From: Bdellovibrionales bacterium
GTDB lineage: Bacteria > Bdellovibrionota > UBA2428
DNA: 52,720 bases
NCBI GenBank assembly: GCA_018266335.1
Contig: JAFEAR010000196.1
Coordinates: 1-52,720, forward strand
Reading direction: 5' to 3'
A program made the translations under genes and the position numbers. The notes below the pieces were generated by a model. The model had not been told where the DNA came from. It did not search any database and saw only the letters and a list, made by a program, of their open reading frames with translations. This document shows, piece after piece, positions 16,636-24,641 of this stretch (positions are counted from its first letter, which is position 1; each line of letters opens with the position of its first letter).

Positions 16636-17712
16636 ATGAAGTACATCTACGAGAAAATCATTTCGCTGGTAGTCCTCGGAATCATTGCTCTCGGGGTTAT
16701 CTTTGGCGCCATCACTATTTACGAACTGCGTTCGCTTTCGACAGCCAAGGACAATGTCATTGCGCTGAAGAACAGCGACGTCGAAGCCGTCGAAACGCTG
16801 CAGTACTACGCCGAACGCAAATCTAACAATGCGCTCCACTATTTGATCACCTCGCAGCCGAAGCCTTACCTGGAAGACATGAACGCCGCGCGAAATGATT
16901 TTCTGCGCGTGCTGCGGGATTTGCGCGAGAAGCTTCCGGCCAGCGAAAGCAAAACTTATTTGGATGCCATTGAGCAAACCGAGATGGAGCACCAAATCTA
17001 TCTGCAGAAGGCCATCGACTCGCGCCGCACGGGTCCGAACTACATCGCCATCACCATCACGCTCCAAAATTTCGTTGAAGCGCGGCGCGTGGCGCTCGAA
17101 AAACAGCTCCGCAGCTTTTTGACCTACAAAATTCAGCAGTCTTCGGGTCAAAGTGCTGCCGCCATGAAGGCCGCCGAATCGAAAGGCCGCCAGGCCACTG
17201 CGCTCATTTCTACCAGCGCTGTTATCGCCCTCGGCGTGGCGGGAGCCGGCTGGCTTCTGGTTATGCAATTGCTCGCGGGTCGGCGTCGGCGCGAAGAAAA
17301 AGCCCTCCGCTCCGAAGCGCAACTGCGCTACGCGCTGGACGCAACGAACCTCATTACCTGGGAACGGGACCTCGCCACGGACACCATCGAGAAGGTCATG
17401 GCCCACCTGAAGCTCTATGGATTTTCCAAGGAACCCCCCATTTGGAACTTCGAAACTTTTCTACGCACGATTCATCCCGACGATCGCATCCGGGTGAAGC
17501 AAACCATCCTCAACTCGCTGGCGGAAGGCCCCGGATACGAAATGATGTTCCGCGTGAAATGGCCCGATCTCAGCGTGCACCGGATTATGTCCAAAGCCTG
17601 CATCGTCCGCGATGAAAGCGGCAAGGCGGTAAAAATTGCCGGCTTCGACACGCACATCGACCGCATGGATGCTCTGGCGGCCGCCGCGGAAGTGGAAGTT
17701 CGTGCGGATTAG
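16636..17712 (+). CDS. Membrane sensor-like protein with a C-terminal PAS domain and no output domain
   Basis: The 358-residue product has a first membrane helix (about residues 8-30) and an outside helical domain of roughly 150 residues resembling the four-helix-bundle sensors of chemoreceptors and kinases. A second membrane helix lies at about 190-212, followed by a basic RRRRE stretch and a PAS domain of the PAS_3 type (about 228-345; WERDLATDTIE, IHPDDRIRVKQTI, then a PAC-like end RDESGKAVKIAGFDTHID). It then stops: there is no histidine kinase, GGDEF, EAL or MCP signalling domain. It follows secA by six bases and overlaps the dipeptidase gene. It may be a partner that senses for another protein, or a truncated kinase. 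Confidence 0.75.
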   Translation: MKYIYEKIISLVVLGIIALGVIFGAITIYELRSLSTAKDNVIALKNSDVEAVETLQYYAERKSNNALHYLITSQPKPYLEDMNAARNDFLRVLRDLREKLPASESKTYLDAIEQTEMEHQIYLQKAIDSRRTGPNYIAITITLQNFVEARRVALEKQLRSFLTYKIQQSSGQSAAAMKAAESKGRQATALISTSAVIALGVAGAGWLLVMQLLAGRRRREEKALRSEAQLRYALDATNLITWERDLATDTIEKVMAHLKLYGFSKEPPIWNFETFLRTIHPDDRIRVKQTILNSLAEGPGYEMMFRVKWPDLSVHRIMSKACIVRDESGKAVKIAGFDTHIDRMDALAAAAEVEVRAD

Positions 17713-18313
17713 TCCACAACTCCAGCGCCTGGCCCTGTACGCGGGCGTCGCCCTGCCCGCGCTCGTAAAGGTGGAGGGCGATCGTTACTCGCTCGACCTT
17801 CGCTACGCGACCACGGAAAATTTTTTGCACCAGAACGTCTACGCCCCCTTTCATTTGGACGAGTGTTTTACCCTGCCCGAAGCGCGCGAAAATTTAAAAC
17901 ATGCGGAAGCAGCGCTCGCGGCGCAAAAACTAAAACTCGTATTGCTGGATTGTTTCCGTCCGCTGTCGGTGCAGCGGCAGATGTGGAAAATTTTGCCCGA
18001 CCCCCGCTACGTAGGAAATCCTACCAAGGGCGGCAACCACAACCGCGGCGCCGCGCTGGACGTGACGCTCGCCAACGAACAGGGCCAGCGTGTGGCCATG
18101 CCCACCAAGTTCGATGATTTTACGAGTAAGGCCAGCACGGATTACGTGTGCTCACCCACCGAAAAAGCACTCTGCCAGAACCGCGATCGCCTGAAGGCGA
18201 TCATGACCAACGCCGGATTCGAATCGCTCCCGAGCGAGTGGTGGCATTTCCAGCTCAAGCACCCCGAACGCTACCCCGTGCGCGAGTCGCTCGACACCCC
18301 GCCGGCCCCTTAA
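17702..18313 (+). CDS. D-alanyl-D-alanine dipeptidase, VanX/DdpX type
   Basis: VanX-type zinc enzymes split D-Ala-D-Ala; chromosomal members recycle peptidoglycan or let cells feed on the dipeptide. The motifs are clear: DLRYATTENF, the substrate Arg region LDCFRPLSVQ, the zinc ligands in GNHNRGAALDVTL (His and Asp), FDDFTSKAST, and SEWWHFQL with the catalytic Glu and third zinc ligand His. The frame opens upstream at 17636, but I prefer GTG at 17702 because the residues before it are the shadow of the PAS gene; this gives 203 residues overlapping the PAS stop by 11 bases. There is no obvious signal peptide. No vancomycin-resistance genes are adjacent, so resistance is not implied. Confidence 0.88.
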   Translation: MRISPQLQRLALYAGVALPALVKVEGDRYSLDLRYATTENFLHQNVYAPFHLDECFTLPEARENLKHAEAALAAQKLKLVLLDCFRPLSVQRQMWKILPDPRYVGNPTKGGNHNRGAALDVTLANEQGQRVAMPTKFDDFTSKASTDYVCSPTEKALCQNRDRLKAIMTNAGFESLPSEWWHFQLKHPERYPVRESLDTPPAP

Positions 18314-18364
18314 ACCAGCGCCCCGGAAGAGCTCAGGTGGGACAACGTGTTTGTGCCAGATTTT

Positions 18365-19318
18365 TTAAAGCGAAATTTGCGGAGCCGCTTCGGGCGCGGC
18401 GTAGAGACGGCCCTGGTAAGTGTCGCGGCGCTCTAACTCGGCATCGAACCAAGCGAAGAACTTCGTTTTGAATTTAACCCAGTCCGGCGCCACGAGCTGC
18501 GAGCTTTCGGTTTCGCCCGTGATGCGGTGAATTTCTAATTTAGGATTTAAGCGCTCCACGATGTGCAGCACCGCCTCGCCGTACTCCTCCATGCTCATGA
18601 GCGAGAGCGGCTCCTTGGCGTGGATGTGCGCAAGCTTGGTGCCCTTAATGACGTGGAGCATCTGCAGCTTAATGCCGTAACTACCTTCGCGATCGGCGAG
18701 CAGCGCGGTGTCGAGCATGTCCTGAAGCGATTCGCCGGGAAAGCCAAGAATCACGTGCGTCACAACCTTCACTCCGTGCCGGCGCAGAATTTCCATGGCC
18801 TTAATAAAATCTTCCACCGACTCCTGCCGGTTCACCCACTCTAGGCGATTTTGATACGCACTCTGCAAACCGAGTTCGACCGTGAAGTACGGCAGGCGGC
18901 GCGAGAGCTCGGCCATGTAGGCGGCGTTTTCTTCGTTTACGCAATCCGGGCGCGTGGCCACGGACATGCCGACAATAGAGTCGTCCACCAACGCCGCTTC
19001 AAAGCGCTGGCGCAGCACCTCCACGGGCGCATAGGTGTTGGTGAAGGCCTGGTAGTAGACAATGTATTTTTGGGCCTTGTAGCGACGGCGCGCAAAGCCC
19101 TGCCCCTTTTTGATTTGGGCGGGAATTTCTAAATTAGGATCCTGCTGCGGCGAGAGTGAGCCGATTTGCGAGCAGTACGCACAGCCGCCCCAGGCCTTGG
19201 TGCCATCGCGATTAGGGCAAGTGAAGCCAGCGTCGATGCCGACCTTGTAAACGACTTCCCCGAACTGTTCGATGAGGCGGTCTTTGAAGTAATTCCACCG
19301 CCGCGCCTTGGCTGCCAT
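18365..19318 (-). CDS. TIGR01212/YhcC-like radical SAM protein
   Basis: The 317-residue protein has the cluster motif of this radical SAM family: three Cys at positions 34, 46 and 49 in FTCPNRDGTKAWGGCAYC. Further family stretches are YYQAFTNTYAP, VATRPDCVNEE, YFTVELGLQSAYQNRLEWVN, HVILGFPGES and LQMLHVIKGTKLA. The family is widespread and its reaction has not been established to my knowledge. The length is normal for it. ATG at 19318 starts MAAKARRWNYFKDRL, as in relatives. It converges on the VanX-like gene; the 51-base gap has a TGGCAC that does not make a proper sigma-54 site. A GNAT gene lies downstream of nothing else on this strand but upstream of this gene's start, 57 bases away. Confidence 0.92.
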   Translation of the reverse strand: MAAKARRWNYFKDRLIEQFGEVVYKVGIDAGFTCPNRDGTKAWGGCAYCSQIGSLSPQQDPNLEIPAQIKKGQGFARRRYKAQKYIVYYQAFTNTYAPVEVLRQRFEAALVDDSIVGMSVATRPDCVNEENAAYMAELSRRLPYFTVELGLQSAYQNRLEWVNRQESVEDFIKAMEILRRHGVKVVTHVILGFPGESLQDMLDTALLADREGSYGIKLQMLHVIKGTKLAHIHAKEPLSLMSMEEYGEAVLHIVERLNPKLEIHRITGETESSQLVAPDWVKFKTKFFAWFDAELERRDTYQGRLYAAPEAAPQISL

Positions 19319-19375
19319 GCGTCATCTGCTACCAAGGGGCTCCCGGCGACGCAACGATAACCCGTAACCCAGAGA

Positions 19376-19981
19376 CTACCGATGACGGTTTTCGTAGTCC
19401 GGCGTGGGGCCCCCAAACTTAATCCCCAGATCCTCGCAGGTAAGGGCGTAGGCCAGAATATCCACCCAGCGTTTACGCAAATAGAGGGCCCGCTTTTTAC
19501 GCCCCTCAAGGCGCATCCCCAAACGCTTCGCCAAGCGAATGGAACGGTGATTCGCCGGCTCAATGCCCGCTTCAATGCGATGAAGTTTAAGGTCGCGAAA
19601 GCCAATGTCCAGTGCGGCTGATACCGCCTCGGTGCCGTAGCCCTGTCCCCAGTGGCGGTTCAAAATACGGTAGCCGAGATAGGCATTTTGAAAGACACCC
19701 CGGCCAATATCCATGAGGGCCACAAAGCCCACCAGAGTGCCACCATGCAAAAAAATGCCGAAATCGTAGAACTTGTCGGCCTTCCAGCGCCGAGCGCGAT
19801 CGCGCAGAAACTTCGCGAAGAAGGCCCGGTTCAACTTTTCGGATGGAAGATTGTCGTAGTCCCACGCATTGCGGGCCGGATGCATCGTGGAATTCGCCAG
19901 ACGCCAAGCCGCATAATCCTCGCGCACCAGGGGACGGACTACGAGTTGCGCTGTCTTACGAATGAAGAGATTGCGTGCCAC
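19376..19981 (-). CDS. GNAT N-acetyltransferase, RimJ/RimL-like
   Basis: The 201-residue product has the Gcn5-type acetyltransferase fold in the form that modifies protein N termini or amino acids. Visible elements are LVVRPLVREDYAAWR at the start, GTLVGFVALMDI, and the acetyl-CoA site: LGYRILNRHWGQGYGTEAVSAAL, where R/Q-x-x-G-x-G is HWGQGYGTEA. This is followed by LKLHRIEAGIEPANHRSIRLAKRLGM. The start is GTG at 19981 (MARNLFIRK). The tail of about 25 residues beyond the domain is not conserved. It is on the same strand as the radical SAM gene, 57 bases upstream of its start. The acceptor substrate is unknown. Confidence 0.85.
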   Translation of the reverse strand: MARNLFIRKTAQLVVRPLVREDYAAWRLANSTMHPARNAWDYDNLPSEKLNRAFFAKFLRDRARRWKADKFYDFGIFLHGGTLVGFVALMDIGRGVFQNAYLGYRILNRHWGQGYGTEAVSAALDIGFRDLKLHRIEAGIEPANHRSIRLAKRLGMRLEGRKKRALYLRKRWVDILAYALTCEDLGIKFGGPTPDYENRHR

Positions 19982-20035
19982 GTGCAGAACCTACAAGGTG
20001 TTTCATGGCTTCCAGTTTTAACATAAGGTCGAGGG

Positions 20036-20725
20036 ATGGCGAACTCGCCCTACCTTTGGATTCAAACGCCCGACGGCTCACCCACCCTGTGGCACGACGA
20101 GTTGGGCGAGTTTTTTCGCTCGGTCAAAGGTGCCTTCACGGAATCTTGGGTGGCCTTCGTGCAGCCGGGACTTGCTCATGCGTCTGGCCTTGGACATCCG
20201 GTGCGCGTGGGCGAATTTGGACTCGGCACCGGAACGAATTGGGCGCTGTGGACACTCGCCGCACATCTTTCGGGACTACGCTTTAGTTACTTTGTGATTG
20301 AGCGGGACCAAGAACCCTTTCGCCTGGGGCGTGCCCGCTGGCTGGAGGAATCTGCTTTCTTGGCCGATTTTTTTCGGCCGCATTTTTCAACCGTCACCGC
20401 CGATGATGTGCGGCAACAGCTTGCAACGGCGCCCGATCCGGAAATCTTTGCCTCGCTCGATGACGCTGTACAATCCGGGCGACAGTGCGAGCTCTGGTTT
20501 CACGATCCCTTCGGCGCGAGCGTAAACCCCGAAGGCTACAGCAAGGCCACCCTGCAAAAATGCGCCCAGCTCTGGGCTCCCAACACCTTGGGAGTTTCGT
20601 ACGCTTGCAATCGCGCTTTTCGCACCGCCCTCGAAACCCTGCCAGATGTTTCCACACGCGTGGTTCCCTTCGGCCAAGTTCGCCTCAAACGCGAACGCCT
20701 AGAGTTCCGTCACCGCACCCCGTGA
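20036..20725 (+). CDS. mnmD: MnmD-type tRNA 5-aminomethyl-uridine methyltransferase (DUF752)
   Basis: The 229-residue product matches the methyltransferase half of MnmC. This SAM-dependent enzyme finishes the mnm5 group on wobble uridine 34 of some tRNAs. Key stretches are the N-terminal FRSVKGAFTESWVAFV, the SAM-binding loop EFGLGTGTNWALW (about 61-73), the acidic end of the second strand VIERDQEPF, and the catalytic-region WFHDPFGASVNPEGYS. The Cys-rich end and FAD oxidoreductase half of MnmC are absent, so it is the single-domain MnmD form. MnmE/MnmG are not in the window. It is first in a plus-strand run with DUF486 and glycosyltransferase genes. Confidence 0.88.
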   Translation: MANSPYLWIQTPDGSPTLWHDELGEFFRSVKGAFTESWVAFVQPGLAHASGLGHPVRVGEFGLGTGTNWALWTLAAHLSGLRFSYFVIERDQEPFRLGRARWLEESAFLADFFRPHFSTVTADDVRQQLATAPDPEIFASLDDAVQSGRQCELWFHDPFGASVNPEGYSKATLQKCAQLWAPNTLGVSYACNRAFRTALETLPDVSTRVVPFGQVRLKRERLEFRHRTP

Positions 20726-20759
20726 CAAGCCCCTTCAAGTCTGAAAACATGGTCCCCAC

Positions 20760-21119
20760 ATGAGCGACCTAATGCGCATTCTTTCGACCGTGGGCTTACT
20801 CATCGGATCGAATCTATTTATGACCTACGCTTGGTACGGCCATTTGCGCGGCGTGCCCCGAGCGCTGTGGCTGGTGATTCTCACGAGTTGGGGCGTGGCC
20901 TTCTTTGAATATTGCCTGCAGGTTCCCGCTAACCGCATTGGGCATGCGTACTTCAGCGCTCCCCAATTGAAGGTTCTGCAAGAAGTCATCACCTTCGGCG
21001 TCTTTGCCGTGTTCTCGTATTTTTACCTGCGCGAAAAGCCAGCCTGGCAAGACAACGTTGCCTTCGCCCTGATCATCTGCGCCGCAGCGCTCAGTTTGAG
21101 CAAGCGACATGTCCCTTAA
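20760..21119 (+). CDS. DUF486 family small membrane protein
   Basis: The 119-residue product is a full-length DUF486 protein, a four-helix membrane protein related to the small DMT transporters. Typical sequences are SNLFMTYAWYGHL, TSWGVAFFEYCLQVPANRIG, FSAPQLKVLQEVITFGVF and the last helix VAFALIICAAALSL. The substrate is unknown for the family. The gene starts 35 bases after mnmD and its last 11 bases overlap the start of the PMT-like glycosyltransferase, suggesting coupled translation. Confidence 0.88.
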   Translation: MSDLMRILSTVGLLIGSNLFMTYAWYGHLRGVPRALWLVILTSWGVAFFEYCLQVPANRIGHAYFSAPQLKVLQEVITFGVFAVFSYFYLREKPAWQDNVAFALIICAAALSLSKRHVP

Positions 21120-22557
21120 ACTTCGCCCCTCGCAATCGCTCTGGATCGTTGTCCTAGGTCTCGTGACCTTCTTTGGCACTTGGTCGCGACCGGGACTGCA
21201 ACCCGACGCCGCACTTTACGCGGGACTCGCGCAAAAAATTTTGGCGACGGGCGAAGCCTGGAAGTTAAGCGGATCGGACGGATTTTTTCCGCTCTTTGCG
21301 GAGCATCCTCCCTACTTTTTTCAATGGGGCGCGCAAGTGCTCGACGTGCTCGGCACGAGCGACGGTGCGGCGCGCGCTATTGGCGGTATTTTTGGTTTCA
21401 CTTCCTTTCTCCTCGCTTCCTTCTGGGCCGGACGCCGCTTTGGCAGCTCCGTGGGACTGTGGACTGCCTTTATTTTGGCCACCTTTGGTCACTTCACCAA
21501 ATTTGCCGCCACGAGCATGCTGGAAGCGCCACTTTCGCTAGGCACGCTCATGGCGGCCATTGGTGTGTACGAATTTGTACGCGACACGGAAGGTCTTCAG
21601 CGGAGGAGCGCTGCGCTGCTGATGTTCTGCGGCTTGTTTATGGCCACCGCCGCTAAGGGCGTGGCCGGATTGGGCGCATGGGGAGGCGTGGCGCTCACCC
21701 TGGCCTTTTCGTCCATCAACTCCAGCCGCTTGCGGCACCGCTGGGGATTCAATCTTTTAATTTTGCTCGGCACGCTCACAGTTTGTCTGGCGCCGCTCGG
21801 ATTGTGGGCTGCCCGGATGTACGCCCTCGGTCACCCCGAATGGATTCACGAGTATTTTGTTCACCAAGTGCTGCGCTCGGCGGCTTCTACTCGGGGCGAT
21901 GCTTCGCACCTCGAGGGTGGCAGTGTCTTTTTTTACTGCCAAATGCTGGTGCTGAATGGTTGGCCATGGTGGTGGACCGTACCCGCCTGTTGGTTTTTTC
22001 AACTGCGCCGTTCGCGAGGATTTCCTCGCTCACCCGCACTCGCGCAGTGGAGCATTTGCTCCTTTCTCTTTGCTTTCGCTTTTATCGTGCCCTTTAGCTT
22101 GGTTAAGTTTCAGCTGGCGCACTACATCCATCCCGTTTACTTGCCGCTCGCACCGGTGGGCGCCGTGTTCCTGAGCACGCTCTTTCGCCGCACACCGAAG
22201 CACGTTGAACTTTTACGTTGGTCGGCGCTCGTGGTGGCCGGAGTCGTAGTCGTGGTGATTTCTCGGCGAGCGGAGTCTTTCCCGAATCGGGGCCAAGAGT
22301 TTCGGGAAATCGCCGCGGAGGTTATCGCGCTGCCGCCCAACTGCAGCGTAGTCGTAGCCGATAACGCCATGGACCCATACCGCATGGAATCCTTCGCCCT
22401 TTGGTACTGGCGCGGACGCACCTGGAAAATTTTATCGGCCGAAGATTTTGCCCGGCATCAGGCGTATCCGCTCGAGAATCCGCAATGGGCCGCATGGGTT
22501 CCGGAATACGGCATTCTGCGCACCTCGCCCGCCTGCGCGCCGAGAATCGCGCCATGA
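21109..22557 (+). CDS. GT39/ArnT-like membrane glycosyltransferase
   Basis: This 482-residue protein has about ten to twelve membrane helices and belongs to the GT-C superfamily (ArnT/PMT type), which moves a sugar from a polyprenyl phosphate donor to lipid or protein on the outer face of the inner membrane. The N-terminal loop PGLQPDAALYAGLAQKIL carries the Asp expected at the catalytic site, and HPPYFFQWGAQVL is the usual second motif. A soluble C-terminal part (about 380-482) ends in a Cys-containing tail. The ATG at 21109 lies inside the DUF486 gene. Its stop overlaps the next glycosyltransferase ATG (ATGA). It probably decorates lipid A, another glycolipid or a protein; the acceptor is unknown. 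Confidence 0.85.
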   Translation: MSLKLRPSQSLWIVVLGLVTFFGTWSRPGLQPDAALYAGLAQKILATGEAWKLSGSDGFFPLFAEHPPYFFQWGAQVLDVLGTSDGAARAIGGIFGFTSFLLASFWAGRRFGSSVGLWTAFILATFGHFTKFAATSMLEAPLSLGTLMAAIGVYEFVRDTEGLQRRSAALLMFCGLFMATAAKGVAGLGAWGGVALTLAFSSINSSRLRHRWGFNLLILLGTLTVCLAPLGLWAARMYALGHPEWIHEYFVHQVLRSAASTRGDASHLEGGSVFFYCQMLVLNGWPWWWTVPACWFFQLRRSRGFPRSPALAQWSICSFLFAFAFIVPFSLVKFQLAHYIHPVYLPLAPVGAVFLSTLFRRTPKHVELLRWSALVVAGVVVVVISRRAESFPNRGQEFREIAAEVIALPPNCSVVVADNAMDPYRMESFALWYWRGRTWKILSAEDFARHQAYPLENPQWAAWVPEYGILRTSPACAPRIAP

Positions 22558-23534
22558 AAATCGCCCTCTACCACGATGCCGTGATTCCTCCGCGCACTTA
22601 TGGGGGAACGGAGCGCGTGGTGTACTGGTTATGCCAAGGTTTGCATGCGCTGGGGCACCAAGTAGTCTTGCTGGCCGCGCGCGGATCCAAATTAGATTTT
22701 GGTGAAGTCATTGAAATCGATGATTTCTCGCGCTGGCCCGAGCAAGTCCCGGCCGACGTTGATGTGCTGCACCTCTGGAACACGCCCCGACTCTCGCTAA
22801 ACAAACCCTTCTTGGTGACGATCGGCGGCACCGGCCAAATGGGCGAAAAATTTCATCCCAACACCGTTTTTGTTTCTCGGCACCATGCGGCCATGCACGG
22901 TTCGGCGCAGTACGTGCACAACGGAATTAATGCCGAAGACTATTCCTTTTGTCCCCAGCGCAAAGATCACGCCGTGTTTCTGGCCAAAGCTTCGTGGCGC
23001 GTAAAAAACCTCGCGGGGGCCATTGAAGTTGCGCGCGCCGCCAACGTGGAGCTCGAAGTTCTGGGCAGCCGCGACTGGCCGCTGAACCTGCACCGCCTGT
23101 TGCCGCGCTGGCGCGGCGTGCGCTACCACGGCATGGCCAACGACGAACAAAAGCGCGAAGTTCTCACCACCGCGCGCGCCCTTATTTTTCCGGTACGTTG
23201 GCACGAACCTTTTGGCCTGGCCCTCACGGAAGCCCTCGTGAGCGGATGCTATGTGCTGGGCACGCCGTACGGATCGCTGCCCGAAATCGTAGCTCCCTCT
23301 GTAGGGGTTCTCAGCGTAAATGCCGATGATTTAGCGACCGCCCTGCGGAACCCCGAAAAATTTTCGCCCCAGGCTTGTCGCGATCACGTGCTCCAAAATG
23401 GATTCACGCACCTGGACATGGCCCGCCGTTACGTCACCTACTACGAGCAGCTCCTGACTCAGGGAAAACTGGGCGACACCACCCCCACGCTGCAACCCCC
23501 CTTCGCCAACCGCGAGCTCCTCCCCTGGAACTAA
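22554..23534 (+). CDS. Family 4 glycosyltransferase (GT-B fold)
   Basis: The 326-residue product starts at ATG 22554 with the GT4 opening IALYHDAVIPPRTYGGTERV and lies in one frame to 23534; the frame is open upstream but that part is the shadow of the previous gene. The donor site is at the C-terminal half: FLAKASWRVKNL, VRYHGMANDEQKREVL, and the nucleotide-sugar motif FPVRWHEPFGLALTEALVSG (E-x7-E near residues 218-226). This type uses a UDP- or GDP-sugar in the cytoplasm. It overlaps the GT39 stop by four bases, so both work in one glycan pathway, likely together with the dTDP-rhamnose genes nearby. The sugar and linkage are unknown. Confidence 0.9.
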   Translation: MKIALYHDAVIPPRTYGGTERVVYWLCQGLHALGHQVVLLAARGSKLDFGEVIEIDDFSRWPEQVPADVDVLHLWNTPRLSLNKPFLVTIGGTGQMGEKFHPNTVFVSRHHAAMHGSAQYVHNGINAEDYSFCPQRKDHAVFLAKASWRVKNLAGAIEVARAANVELEVLGSRDWPLNLHRLLPRWRGVRYHGMANDEQKREVLTTARALIFPVRWHEPFGLALTEALVSGCYVLGTPYGSLPEIVAPSVGVLSVNADDLATALRNPEKFSPQACRDHVLQNGFTHLDMARRYVTYYEQLLTQGKLGDTTPTLQPPFANRELLPWN

Positions 23535-23570
23535 ACCCAGGCCTGGTCCCCTTATTGCTTCGGCCAAACC

Positions 23571-24080
23571 ATGAGTTGCCAAAGAATCATCCGAAAATGG
23601 GGAAACTGCATCGGTCTGCGACTGCCACAGTCAATGAGTCGCGCGGTCGGGATATCCATTGGATATCCCGTAGAGATAACGATTCACCCGGACGGCCTTC
23701 TGGTTTCGAGTCCCAGCTTCGCACGCCCACCGCTAAGTCGCTACCTGGAGAAAGCAGATGACTATGAATTAGAGTCAATCTCTTTTTCACAGTTTCAAAC
23801 GGGCTGTTTGTTTCTAATGGGTGAGGACATGTGGCTTAGTCTATCGCCCGGCCAGTATAACCAAAAGCGCGAACGTGTATGGGCTTGCTCGGTGACCAAG
23901 ACAGCTCCGACATCTCATTTCGAGATTTTTCTGGATAGTCTTTATCTCGGAAGCGCCCAGGCTGATAATTTAAAAATTTTTCCATTAGGGGAGCTAAGGT
24001 CTGTCGAAATTTTAGGACAATGCGACCAAACAACGCTTCACAACATTAAACTCTGCATCTCTGCCATACTCAGCCTTTAA
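23571..24080 (+). CDS. MazE-like antitoxin domain fused to a MazF/PemK-like domain lacking its catalytic loop
   Basis: The 169-residue protein starts with a SpoVT/AbrB-type MazE segment (residues 6-47: IIRKWGNCIGLRLPQSM, VEITIHPDGLLV). A linker that resembles a toxin-binding antitoxin tail follows (PLSRYLEKADDYELES). Residues 83-167 look like MazF: MGEDMWLSL, SPGQYNQK, HFEIFLDSLYLG, ADNLK, then LGQCDQTTLHNIKLCISAIL. Compared with E. coli MazF from memory, about 20 residues between the first strand and the SP-x-x-YN turn are missing, the part with GxEQxGxRP and the catalytic Arg. It is therefore probably inactive as an RNase, or a regulator. The gene is less GC-rich than its neighbours and sits alone between carbohydrate genes, which suggests transfer. 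No separate mazE or mazF is seen. Confidence 0.6.
   Translation: MSCQRIIRKWGNCIGLRLPQSMSRAVGISIGYPVEITIHPDGLLVSSPSFARPPLSRYLEKADDYELESISFSQFQTGCLFLMGEDMWLSLSPGQYNQKRERVWACSVTKTAPTSHFEIFLDSLYLGSAQADNLKIFPLGELRSVEILGQCDQTTLHNIKLCISAILSL
23649..23669. repeat. Perfect palindrome GGGATATCC-ATT-GGATATCCC inside the MazE-like part
   Basis: Nine-base arms pair perfectly around three bases. It lies about 80 bases inside the gene. MazE-type proteins bind palindromes to repress themselves, but these are normally upstream, so an operator role here is only a possibility; it may be a coding coincidence. Confidence 0.4.
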
Positions 24081-24095
24081 AGCTTCGCGACGGCG

Positions 24096-24641
24096 CTAGA
24101 GCTGGTGGAGTTTGCGGTAGTCGGCGAGGCTTCCCAGTTTTTGGTCTTTGCCGGATACAAGCGGATCTTTGATGGGCCACGGAATATTCAGTGTAGGGTC
24201 GGCCCAGTGCACGCCCGTTTCGTTGGTCGGAGCGTAGAGTGCAGTGCACTTGTACACAAAGTCCGCCGTGTCCGAGAGCACGCAAAAGCCGTGCAGAAAA
24301 CCTTCGGGCACGTAAAAAATTTTTTTATTCTCGGCACTCAGCTCGAGACCATAATATTTTCCGAAGGTCGGCGAACCCTTGCGTACATCCACGGCCACAT
24401 CCCACACGGCGCCCGTCACTACGCGCACCAACTTTCCCTGCGGATTCGGATTTTGCGAATGCAGCCCGCGCAACACGCCCCGCTGGGAGCGCGAATGGTT
24501 GTCCTGCACAAAATTCGTGGGCAATCCGAGCGATTTAAAGACTTGGGCGTTAAAAGTTTCCATAAAGAAACCCCGCTCATCGCCAAAGACTTTAGGTTCG
24601 AGAATGACGAGTCCTTCAATACCGGTTTCGATGCGATTCAT
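24096..24641 (-). CDS. rfbC: dTDP-4-dehydrorhamnose 3,5-epimerase
   Basis: RfbC (RmlC) performs the third step of dTDP-L-rhamnose synthesis. The 181-residue product is a cupin of normal length. It shows ERGFFMETF near residue 22, [18 protein letters not shown] with the catalytic His region (about 42-60), [19 protein letters not shown], the motif [24 protein letters not shown] with the catalytic Tyr/Asp region, and the end [16 protein letters not shown] at 24641 overlaps the rfbA stop by four bases. It converges with the MazEF-like gene, leaving 15 bases. Confidence 0.96.
   Translation of the reverse strand: MNRIETGIEGLVILEPKVFGDERGFFMETFNAQVFKSLGLPTNFVQDNHSRSQRGVLRGLHSQNPNPQGKLVRVVTGAVWDVAVDVRKGSPTFGKYYGLELSAENKKIFYVPEGFLHGFCVLSDTADFVYKCTALYAPTNETGVHWADPTLNIPWPIKDPLVSGKDQKLGSLADYRKLHQL

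Noticed and set aside
17702..18313. Vancomycin resistance from the VanX-like gene
   Set aside because: No VanH, VanA-type ligase or VanRS pair is present, and chromosomal VanX/DdpX enzymes are common without resistance.
18345..18370. Minus-strand TGGCAC in AAATCTGGCACAAACACG, similar to the two sigma-54-like elements
   Set aside because: No GC at the -12 distance, no AGGGCCAA, no inverted repeat and no small gene downstream; reading leftward it enters the 3' end of the VanX-like gene.
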